64,000 nt of DNA from Ampelomyces quisqualis (taxonomy: Eukaryota; Ascomycota; Dothideomycetes; Pleosporales; Phaeosphaeriaceae): contig JAGTXZ010000018.1 of the NCBI GenBank assembly GCA_018398575.1, positions 2,542,001 through 2,606,000 on the forward strand, in the 5' to 3' direction. A model generated the notes under the pieces. It saw only the letters and a program-made list of their open reading frames with translations. It had not been told where the DNA came from and ran no database searches. Both the position numbers and the translations under genes were made by a program. Of the stretch, positions 54,774-64,000 are shown piece by piece (the stretch's first letter is position 1; every line of letters starts with the position of its first letter).

Positions 54774-57700
54774 ATGGCCACGGGCAGCTCTTCGCCAACA
54801 CACGACGCCGCCATGTCTATCGATTTCCCAAAGGAGGAGGAGCGCATCCTCGCGCGCTGGAAAGAGATTGACGCCTTTCTGCGGCAAGTCGAGCTGGTAT
54901 GTCTTCCTTCCAAGACAGAGCCAAGCATCAGATCCAAGGGCACGTTGGCCGTTGGAGCGAACATGCTGCTAACACACATGGCGACAGTCAAAAGGAAGGG
55001 AGCCATACACGTTCTACGATGGGCCACCCTTCGCGACGGGCCTGCCCCACTACGGCCACCTCCTCGCCTCGACCATCAAGGACATCATCCCGCGCTACTG
55101 GTCCATGAAGGGACGATATGTCGAGCGGCGGTTTGGCTGGGACACTCACGGCGTGCCCATCGAGTACGAGATCGACAAGGAGCTGGGAATGTCTGGCCGC
55201 GACGCCGTGCGCACACTGGGCATCGCCAAGTACAACGAGAAGTGCCGCGCCATTGTCATGCGATACGCGACCGAGTGGAGATCGACCATCGAGCGTCTGG
55301 GCCGCTGGATCGACTTCGACAACGACTACAAGACCATGGACACGAGCTTCATGGAGACGGAGTGGTGGGTCTTCAAGCGCCTCTTCGACAAGGGCGCCGT
55401 GTACCGCGGCTTCAAAGTCATGCCGTACAGCACCGCGCTTGCCACCCCGCTCAGTAACTTCGAGGCCTCCCAAAACTACAAGGACGTCCAGGATCCAGCA
55501 GTCGTCGTCTCCTTCCCGCTTGTAGAAGACCCCAATACACTGTTGCTGGCATGGTGAGTTTGCGCGCAAGACTTCGAACAGACACGACTTACATTCGCCA
55601 GGACAACCACGCCATGGACGCTCCCCTCCAACATCGGCCTTTGCGCGCATCCCGACTTCGAGTACGTCAAGATCCTCGACGAAGCTTCCGGGAAGCACTA
55701 CATACTGCTCGAGGCCCTCCTCCGAACGCTCTACAAGGACCCCAAGAAGGCAAAGTTCAAGATGGTGCAGAAGCTCAAAGGCAAGGACATGCTGGGCTGG
55801 AGGTACGAGCCGCTGTTCGACTACTTGTACGATGAGTTCAAGGACTTTGGCTTCAAGTTGTTGAACGACACCTATGTCACGGCAGATAGCGGTGTTGGAA
55901 TCGTTCATCAGGCCCCTGCGTACGGAGAAGACGATTACAGGGTCGCACTCGCACACGGCGTCATCAGCGACACGCGACCACCGCCGAATCCCGTCGACGA
56001 CGCCGGTTGTTTCACTTCTGTAGTCCGCGACTTTGAGGGCCAGCACGTAAAGGCGGCGGACAAGGCTATTATCAAGCACCTGAAGGGTACTGGGCGACTT
56101 GTAGTAGACTCGCAACTGACCCATAGCTACCCCTTCTGCTGGCGATCAGATACCCCCCTCATCTACCGAACAGTGCCCTCCTACTTCATCAAGATCCAAG
56201 ACATCGTGCCGCAGATGCTTGAGAATATTGCAGGCTCCCACTGGGTTCCGTCATTCGTCAAGGAGAAGCGATTTGCAAACTGGATAACAAATTCCCCTGA
56301 TTGGGCTGTGTCAAGGAACCGTTTTTGGGGAACACCACTCCCACTGTGGGTCAGTGATGACGGCAAAGAGATGGTCTGCGTCGGCAGTGTTGAAGAACTG
56401 AAGAAGTTGAGCGGATACAAAGGCGAGCTTACCGACATCCATCGAGACAAGATCGACGACATCACCATTCCCAGCCAGCAGGGCAGGGGTATACTGCGAA
56501 GGACGCCCGAGGTGTTTGACTGCTGGTTTGAGTCCGGATCTATGCCGTATGCCAGTGCGCATTATCCCTTTGAGAATGTCGAGCAGTTCGAGAAATCTTT
56601 CCCTGGTGACTTCATCGCCGAGGGTCTCGATCAAACCCGTGGTTGGTTCTATACGTTGACTGTTCTCGGTACACATTTGTTTGGTAAGCTTCCTTTCAAG
56701 AACTGTGTAGTGAATGGTATTGTGCTCGCAGAAGATGGGAAGAAGATGTCTAAACGACTCAAGAACTACCCGGATCCCTCTCTTGTCATGAATAGCTACG
56801 GATCCGACGCGCTTCGATTGTATCTTATCAACTCGCCTGTCGTCCGTGCGGAGACGCTTCGTTTCAAAGAGGCCGGTGTCAAAGAGATCGTATCAAAGGT
56901 TTTGCTACCACTCTGGAACAGCTACCAGTTCTTCGAGCAGCAAGCCACGCTGCTAAAAAAGGTTGCTAATCTGCACTTCGTTTTCGATCCTGCGGCTGGG
57001 AAGAATAACACAAACATTCTTGACCGTTGGATTCTAGCATCATGTCAGTCATTGCTGAAGTTTGTCAATGAGGAAATGGCTGCATACAGACTCTATACTG
57101 TAGTTCCACGACTACTCGAGCTCATTGACAACACAACAAATTGGTACATTCGATTCAACCGTCGTCGATTGAAGGGCGAGTCTGGCATCGAAGATACTAA
57201 ACACGCACTCAACACCCTTTTCGAAGTCCTCTATACACTCTGCCGTGGTCTCGCGCCATTCACGCCTTTCATCACAGAGAATATTTACCTCCGTCTCCTG
57301 CCACACATCCCCAAGGAACTACAAGCCGAAGACAACCGCAGTATTCACTTCCTCCCCTTCCCGGAAGTCCGCGAAGAGCTCTTTGATGAAATGGTTGAGC
57401 GCCAAGTTAAGCGCATGCAAGCCGTCATTGAGCTTGGTCGTATCAGCAGAGACCGCGCGAACAAGGGTTTGAAGATCCCATTGAAGACGCTGGTCGTCAT
57501 CCATCCCGACCAGCAATATCTCGACGACGTCACGTCCCTAGAGAACTACGTTTGCGAAGAGTTGAACATCCGGGGTCTTGTTCTTTCAAGTGACGAGGAG
57601 AAGTACAAGGTGCAATATTCTGCAACCGCCGATTTCTCAGTTCTAGGCAAGAAGCTCAAGAAGGATGCTATCAAGGTCAAGAAGGCGCTGCCGAACCTCA

Positions 57701-58191
57701 CGTCGCAGGAAATCAAGGACTTTATCAAGAACGGCGAGCTCCTTGTCGACGGCATCAAGGTCGAGGGTGAAGACCTAATGGTGAAGCGTGGCCTGGCCAA
57801 GGACGACGGCAATAAGGACCAAGAGTTTAACACGGACAACGACGTCCTTATCATTCTCGACGTGGCCTCATATCCCGAGCTCGAGCAAGAAGGTCTCGCG
57901 CGTGAAGTCATTCGCCGCGTACAAGACCTTCGCAAGAAGGCTGGGCTAGTTCCGACGGATGACGTGGGCATGGAGTACCGCGTGCTCAGTGACCCTGACA
58001 ACCTAGGTCTCGAGGCAGCATTTGAAACCCAAGGACAATTGTTTGAGAAGGCGCTGCGGCGGAATGTTGACAAGCACATCATAACGGAAGTTGAGGGCAA
58101 AATTACGGAGAACAGTCACGAGACGGTCATTGTGGAAGAGGAGCAGGAACTGCACAAGGCGACGTTCCTGCTGCGGTTGGTGAAGCTATGA
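54774..58191 (+). CDS. ILS1: Isoleucyl-tRNA synthetase, cytoplasmic
   Basis: Exons 54,774-54,896, 54,988-55,553 and 55,602-58,191 (introns 91 and 48 bp) encode 1,092 aa, the usual length for eukaryotic cytosolic IleRS. Class I signatures are present: PHYGHLLAST (HIGH motif, about residue 60) in the segment YTFYDGPPFATGLPHYGH, and KKMSKRLKNYPDPS (KMSKS motif, about 610). The editing domain (about 200-400) includes TTTPWTLPSN and the GVGIVHQAPAYGEDDY segment. The anticodon-binding region follows (NRRRLKGESG), with a long eukaryotic C-terminal extension ending FLLRLVKL. It charges tRNA-Ile. No mitochondrial presequence is seen (MATGSSSPTHD start), so this is the cytosolic enzyme. Confidence 0.96.
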
Positions 58192-58327
58192 TATGTCGAA
58201 AAGGTGCTAGTTGTAACTTGTCAAAAAGTGAAATGAGGTAGATAGACGGACAAGAAGAATGAAATTCAAGTTCAATCCATTGCGCCGCCCAATGCTTGTC
58301 TTTGATGCAGTGTTATTTCGTGCCTCG

Positions 58328-58608
58328 TTAGCGCGATTTGTACGCTTTCTAGTCGGAAGATTAGCATCCTATGTTCAAAGTAGTGCATCAGCTGCTGAGC
58401 GTACCAGATAGCATTCTTTCAGCCTGAGGAACTCGGCAGCGCACATGTCTTTATGCACATTGGTGTAGTCCGCGAAGATACATTTGCCGTATACTGTGCT
58501 CTGAGAAGTTGTCAATTGGATGTTTTGTCTGAGTGGCGTACATACCTCCTTGGAGCATTTTCCTACCGCTGTGGCGAGTTTGTCGATTGGCCTTGGACGT
58601 GGGGGCAT
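58328..58608 (-). CDS. NDUFAF8-like twin CX9C mitochondrial protein, 59 aa
   Basis: Three small exons: 58,608-58,546, 58,500-58,405 and 58,348-58,328, with introns of 45 and 56 bp. The spliced product contains two C-x9-C pairs: CSKESTVYGKC and CAAEFLRLKEC. The order YGKC, then KDMC, then LKEC resembles NDUFAF8, an assembly factor of respiratory complex I that is imported into the intermembrane space and folded by disulphide relay. The last intron gives the tail YLKAYKSR. Reading through it instead would end in VRSAADALL, so the extreme C-terminus is less sure. It is convergent with IleRS (136 bp between stops) and divergent from the Sfi1-like gene. Confidence 0.7.
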
Positions 58609-58983
58609 TCTGTTTCGCGAAGAACCGTTTCTCGTACTTGTTTCAATGTATCTCCCACGCATTGAACGTGGTGTCGACGATGAGGTAAACGAACCTACCT
58701 AGTGGCTTGGCAGACGTCCCACCTTCCACGCGCAACCAACCCGTCCAACAACAAAGCGCGTTTCCTCGCACAAGGTGCTGCACTTCACTTTCACCACCGC
58801 CCTTTCATCTCTACTTTTTTGTAATGCTTAATAATTGTGTGCCTTCACCACGAGCACAATTTTTTGGAAGAGCTTCTGTAATCCCAGGTCCACACGCCTC
58901 AGGCTCACGTGGTTCGCGCCCGCTTTCCTCGCTACGCCCATGTTGTCGCGAACGCGCCGGAGACGATCGAGTCGCGTGCACGA
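58609..58983. promoter_or_regulatory. Shared upstream region of the NDUFAF8-like and Sfi1-like genes
   Basis: A 375-bp head-to-head interval, pyrimidine-rich near 58,780-58,820. A bidirectional promoter is inferred from geometry only. Confidence 0.35.
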
Positions 58984-61900
58984 ATGCCACCCCCCATGAG
59001 CCTCAATGGCGATGACACGATTGATGCTCTGCGGGATGAATTGACGGATCGAGGTGGGTGGAACACTGTTTCCATGCATGCTCGCGTGTGGTGCTGACTT
59101 CCAACAGCTATAGAAACCCTCTACGATATTATTCGACGCGCGCAAGCCACCTCGCAAGAAGGTTCTCAAACTCAGTCTACCTCTCCGTCGTCCAATGCGC
59201 TCTTCAGCGCGTACAACGATGTCCTGGGCGAGCAAGGCTTGCGTCCGAGCGACGATGCCGTTCTGCACCGCTTCCTGTTCCGCATGCAAGAGCATCGGCG
59301 GGACAATGAGGACATTGTGCAGCGCTTCAAGCGCGTGCTTGGCGACATGAACATCCAGATCGAGGTCGACGAGGAGGGCGAAGGCGTCGAAGTCACAGCC
59401 AATCTGGACAAGCTGCGCGACCAGACGCGGAACGGCGCCGTCGCAGCGCTTGGCAGACATTCGCGGAGAAGCAGCTTTGACAGCTTCTTCGACGGGATGG
59501 CGGATAAGGTCCCCGGGACGGCCCACGGCGACCTTTCACTGCGCACGAGGAGCGGCTCGAATGTAGGCACACATGGTGGCCACCGGAGCCAGCGCCGCGT
59601 AAGGTCGGATACAGAGGCGCACTCGTACCAGCAGCCCCAGATGCCCATTCGCAGCCGACCGAATGGCTTCGCGCACGGCCGGTCGGCATCTGGGCAACAG
59701 CAGCCGCGACCGAAGAGAAGCGCTTCCGTGTCCAGCTGCGGCAGTCTCCAGATACGCAGAGACGCCCCTACAGGAACCACGCGCACCGGCCACTACGACG
59801 CCGACGACAGCGACCAGACCGACCGCACCACAAGCCTCGATCTGTCACACATACAAGTGCCCGGAATCAACGCGCCGATCCCCAGGACATCCCACGCCTC
59901 GACACACCAGCAGCAACCATACGCGCCCGAGCCCTTCCGACTATCCGACACGCGGTTGTTCGATGATGCTGAGACATTCGAGGAGCAGCGGCTGCACAGG
60001 GTGACAAGAGGCTGCATACAAACATGGCGAAACCGCACGCAAGAACGACTGTCCATCCGCGAAGATATGCGCAGGCTAGCAGTCGCCTTCGACCGCAGGA
60101 TCTTGCTGAAGCTGTCCTTTGAGCAGCTCCGCGATACTGCGCGCATGCGACAGTCTGCACGGGAAACAGAGCGCTTCTTCGGACGCTTGGAGGAGCGCGC
60201 TGACCGCGCCCGGAATATCTTTCTTCTGACAAAAGCTTTTACCCACTGGGCAAAGAGTGCAGAAGACGAAGTACAACGTACGTCAGTGGCCCGGCGACAC
60301 ATTCTGCGGACACGCTTCTTCAATGGCTGGCGAGACATCACGGCCGTCAATGAGCTCAAGGTTCAGCATTTTGTACTTGCAACGTTTCTACGACAATGGC
60401 GTACACGAACAGCTGCCGTGCGGGTTAGTGCCCAGTCTGCTGTTCAACTGTATGAAGAAAACCTGGTGCGAAGGATCTACAAGCAATGGTTCTTTCAATT
60501 CTGTGCCATTGCTGCGCCGGCTTGGCGGAACGATCGCACTAGAAGGATCACATTGCACAAGATGAGCGAGATTGCAAAGGTCTTCAGCGAAAGGCAAGAG
60601 TGGGCAGTCGATCGTTGGGAGAGGGGCATCCTGAGGAAGACCTTACAGCATTGGCACGGCGAGACGACGACGATCCAGGCACTCGCGCCTCGAGCCAACA
60701 ATTTCAGGCAGACTGCACAGCTTTCTTCTGGCCTTCAGGCACTTCGAAAGCGAGCGCAATTGGGTCCTCTCGTGAGACAATTTCTAAAACGCGTCAATAG
60801 TCGTGTCGTCCGATCAGTATTCCGAGAATGGCGAAATGCTTCGCAGCTGTCTCGACAAGCTAGGGATGTCAACCACATGCGCATCATGCGTAACGCCTAC
60901 ACAGCCTGGAACGACAGACTTCGCATCAAAGCTCTCGAAGACCGCATCAACGACCGCATCATCATCGAGGCGCTCTACAGATGGACCCTGGCTTCAAGAG
61001 TGTCTCTCTTTCAGCGCGTTCACGACCGGCAGCTCAAGGAGTCGACATTCCTTGCATGGGTCACGAAAGCAAACCAACGAGCTAACACTCTGGATGCCGC
61101 CGAGAGAAGGTTTGCCCATTTCAAGCGAGCCCAGCTGCTTCGAACATGTCTACGCAAGATGGAGGTCATCACGACCGAAAAGAGAGCCGAAGAGTTTGCC
61201 GTCGTGGCTGAATTCCAGCAAAAGCTCAAGCAGCGGATTTTTGACAAGCTAAAAGAGAGACAAGCACATTTCCAGCAGCTCGGCAAGTGGGCCGATGCTG
61301 CACAATACTACGTCTTGAGCAAGAACACTTTAAAGAACTGGAGCGCGGCGACACAACATTCGCGCCGGAATCGCAGACGCAACACGTATGCGCAAGTTCG
61401 GAGAACTGTCAAGACCAACCTCGTTCGAAGACTGTTTGCGAACTGGAGAGACATGTCAAGTCACATTGCACATCTCAATCAGCAAGCCAAGGATGTGTTG
61501 GAGAATCGGACCTCACATACCAGTGTGTCATTGCTTCACCGCTGGCATGATCGCACCATTACTCTTCGCCAGCTACAGACGCAAGCTTCCAAGTTTATTG
61601 CCTTCAAGCTCGAAATGCGATACGTTCGCACCTGGTCTGGACGCATGGACCTGCTGCAGACAATGGACCTCCAAGCGGTAGCCCTCCGACAAGAGGGCGC
61701 CGAACTCGCAGCCACCACCGCACTCAAGAAACTAGGCTGGCGACTATGGAACATCCAGAGGCAAGAGGAAAATGCCCGAGCGTTGTACGAGCGGAACTTT
61801 GAGAAACATGTACGTGCTATGGTCAGGTTCTGGGTAGAGCAAATGAACGAACGCTTGGCCAGTAGACCTGTGAGCCCAACCCCTGCCAGCCGGTCGAGGC

Positions 61901-62640
61901 GAAGTCGTCGGGACGATGATGATCGAGATCGCGGTGGCCGACCTGACGTCCAGGACGAGGAATATTACGGGCCGAGTGGATATGGTGATAGCGGCGAGCA
62001 AACCAAAGACCTTCAAACGTGGTCCGCATTCGACTCGAATGCCCTGGGTCTCAATGACGACCTCGACCTCTCCTTGAGCATTACTCCAGACCAGCAACGA
62101 ACCAGACAACTTCCATCCTCATCCCGGCCCCAACCTCATCGCTCCATACTGCGCCCAACGCCAGCACGGCCAAACACGTTTCCACCACCGCACTCCGCAC
62201 TCCGTCCCCCACCACAAACCATACCCGAAGACTCCATCCTTGACCCAGCATTTGCCGCAGAGCTGGACAGAGACTTTGCCGATCCCTCGGCCTTCTGGTC
62301 TAGCAACACCCCTCTACCCAGCGTGTCTACCCTTGGACGTCCGGGATACCTCAAAACGCCTAGTAAGCGCTCCGTTGTGCGCGCCAAAAGACCGGAATTA
62401 CCTGCGAGCCCGGAGAAGAGGGAGAGAGTGTTGAGCCCTGTGCGAAGAAACTTGGGGGCGCTAAGTGCGCCCCCGGAGAGGTGGGGAGGGGCCGGCTTCG
62501 GAAGTGCAGTGGAGGGGGGAGTGACTAGTTTCCAGAGACGATTGAGGGCCGGGGGATTTGGCAGGAGCCTTGCACCGCTGCAGAGAGGGGGGAGGGGGAA
62601 GGGGAGGGTTGGCTTTGGGGATGTTAGTCATATGGAGTAG
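58984..62640 (+). CDS. Sfi1-like centrin-binding protein, 1,200 aa
   Basis: Exons 58,984-59,053 and 59,108-62,640 (54-bp intron). The joined N-terminus MPPPMSLNGDDTIDALRDEL continues into RAIETLYDIIRRAQATSQEG. The ATG at 58,996 and an upstream in-frame ATG at 58,909 are alternative starts. Residues from about 300 to 900 form a long alpha-helical array in which Trp or Phe recurs about every 30-35 residues within basic helices (FFNGWRDITAVNEL, FLRQWRTRTAAV, VFREWRNASQLSRQ, LFANWRDMSSHIAHL). This is the Sfi1 repeat that binds centrin along the spindle-pole-body half-bridge. The N-terminal 250 and C-terminal 300 residues are Ser/Pro/Arg-rich and include SP/TP sites typical of Cdk targets. A role in spindle-pole-body duplication is family knowledge. 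Confidence 0.88.
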
Positions 62641-63001
62641 ATTGGCAGTCTGTAGGATGCAATATTACTGGTGCTCATGTTCAGCTGGTACTCTCCTGGA
62701 CACAGTATCACTAGTGCTCAGATCTAGCCTCGTAGTCTACAGAACATTTGTTACAAGTCACCATCAGGACGCGAAGCAAACCACACACATTCGAAGATTA
62801 AAAAATGCATTTATCCTGAAATATCCCCAAGTGGAGAAGTCCAGAATTCAACTTCTAAAATGAATGTGGTGCTTCCTACCCGTGAAACAATGCTCTTCCC
62901 TTCACTTCCAACAGCCCTCGGTCATGGTAGCGCAACGGCGATCTATGTATCTCTTCAGAACAACTGACAACACAATGCTGCGTCCGGGAGGATACATACG
63001 T
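62641..63001. other. Convergent spacer
   Basis: Between the Sfi1-like stop and the end of the small secreted peptide gene. No gene or RNA structure was recognised. Confidence 0.4.
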
Positions 63002-63272
63002 CTACGCGTCGGTGCTCTTAGCGTCAGATGCTTCGACCGTCTTAGTGACGGTGATGACCTTCGTGGACTTGTCGCCGGACTGTATAGTCGTTAGCATTTG
63101 TTGTTTGAAGACGGTAACGACTGGGTAAGGAAGTGCTTGTATGTGCCGGGAAGGTGGGGACAGATGAGACGTGGTGAGGGGCGTGTATGCTTCCAGATGT
63201 GACTTGACTTACGTTAGCGGCAGCGAGACCGACAAGGCCGAGGAGGCCAGCGACGACGGCAAAGAACTTCAT
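63002..63272 (-). CDS. Small secreted peptide, 45 aa
   Basis: Exons 63,272-63,213 and 63,079-63,002 with a 133-bp intron that has a GTAAGT donor, a perfect TGCTAAC branch and a CAG acceptor. The first exon is almost entirely a signal peptide (MKFFAVVAGLLGLVGLAAAN). The second encodes a short polar tail with a Thr/Val-rich KVITVTKTVE stretch and no cysteine. The start has a suitable context, and the 5' flank is rich in GGGTGG/TGGTTG repeats. Function unknown. It could be a precursor peptide, a small cell-wall peptide or a pheromone-like product, but no such class is recognised. Confidence 0.6.
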
Positions 63273-63896
63273 GGTAGTGGGTAGGTGGTTTGGGTGGGCT
63301 GGGTGGGTGGTAGATAGGTTGACTTGGAAGGTTGATTGATGGACTGGAAGACTTGCTGAACGTGGTGAAGGGGATTTCACAAAGACATTCTGGCCTTTTT
63401 ATACATTTTCTTCTTGGTTTTAGGCTTGGGTGTTAGAGATGCGGGCCTGGTATTGATGGTCGGTTGAGGGCCGATCCGCTCGGAACTGGTGTTGGGGTGG
63501 TAGGCTTGTGTATACTAAGGCTGCAGGCGAGGGGTAGAGGATATAATAGCCTAAAAATAGTGGGAATGTGACCGTGTCGTGATACTTAGCAAGGTTGCTG
63601 TTGTTTACGTTGCATTGTGGTTGTTCGGTAGAGAATTTACTGTTGAGGAAGGGATTTGTCAATTCGTGATAGCAGCCCAAAGTTGCTGTGTCAATACAGT
63701 ATGTGCGGAAACGGTCAAGACCTTCGCTTCATATTGCGCAAGAGATACCTTAAAGTCATACTGTAGTTTCATCCCACGAAATTTATTGTTCATTATTCGA
63801 AATTGTTTGTGCAACTTGCATGCCTCCTTGCCCTGAACCGACATACAACATCTTACCAGCTCATCGTACTCCTGATGTTACATACTGAGACTCGCT
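63273..63896. other. Spacer
   Basis: Promoter side of the small peptide gene, then AT-rich spacer. No supported gene. Confidence 0.4.
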
Positions 63897-64000
63897 TCAG
63901 GGAATCCATGCGTCCCAAAATCTTTCCACGATCTCGTCTGGTAGAGCGACCGTCTTCGACTTGGTCTCATACACCACGATTGGTTGTCCTTTCCCCATCG
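63897..64000 (-). CDS. 3' end of an unrecognised gene (runs off window end)
   Basis: The last bases read on the minus strand as a clean coding tail (GKGQPIVVYETKSKTVALPD, then EIVERFWDAWIP) closed by TGA at 63,897-63,899. An ATG at 63,998 is in frame, but the gene probably extends beyond the window. Too little is visible to name a family. Confidence 0.5.
   Translation of the reverse strand, partial: MGKGQPIVVYETKSKTVALPDEIVERFWDAWIP

Noticed and set aside
54988..56124. 378-codon antisense frame in the IleRS gene
   Set aside because: IleRS identity is unambiguous, and the antisense frame arises from its codon bias.

Overview
The window is nuclear DNA of a filamentous ascomycete, most likely a pleosporalean dothideomycete. 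The evidence is short spliceosomal introns (about 45-140 bp, GTRNGT donors, CTAAC/CTGAC branch sites), fungal-type proteins (Hce2/Ecp2 effector domain, Est1/Ebs1-like protein, PAN3, Sfi1), and a 21.6-kb AT-rich island whose relic genes carry the C-to-T signature of repeat-induced point mutation (RIP). The species call is inference; no rRNA or marker gene is present.

Layout. 1-4.4 kb is gene-poor, with two small unrecognised spliced genes, one possible decayed gene and spacer. 4.4-9.5 kb holds a secreted GMC flavoprotein and a large LCAT-like hydrolase. 9.57-31.21 kb is a nested transposon island. The outer element is a Helitron-type RepHel element bounded by 34-bp terminal inverted repeats and CAA duplications. 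A first Ty3/gypsy chromovirus (14,623-21,739, TSD AGGAT) sits inside its helicase frame. A second copy of the same chromovirus family (23,356-30,221, TSD AGAAT) sits inside a downstream cysteine-rich reading frame. Both chromoviruses run on the minus strand and end in a chromodomain. Both also carry an extra plus-strand reading frame that meets gag-pol tail to tail at a shared TTAA. All frames in the island are broken by TAG/TAA codons at former Trp/Gln positions.

32.2-64 kb is gene-dense housekeeping DNA: a disordered conserved protein, a ZNF511-like zinc-finger protein, an Est1/SMG7-like protein, a FAF2/Ubx2-like UBX protein, a tRNA-Thr(UGU) with a short intron, adenosine kinase, PAN3, a cysteine-rich protein with an internal duplication, a Baeyer-Villiger-type monooxygenase, an Hce2 effector candidate, cytoplasmic isoleucyl-tRNA synthetase, an NDUFAF8-like twin CX9C protein, an Sfi1-like protein and a 45-residue secreted peptide. 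Several are head-to-head pairs with short shared upstream regions (ZNF511-like/Est1-like, Hce2/IleRS, NDUFAF8-like/Sfi1). Two small AT-rich inverted-repeat elements lie at 43.6-44.0 and 52.8-53.45 kb.

The housekeeping genes do not form a pathway. The accessory interest is the nested island, with its TIR-bounded Helitron relic and antisense-ORF chromoviruses, and the effector candidate beside a small AT-rich element. Exon joins were worked out by eye from frame continuity, splice sites and family resemblance.
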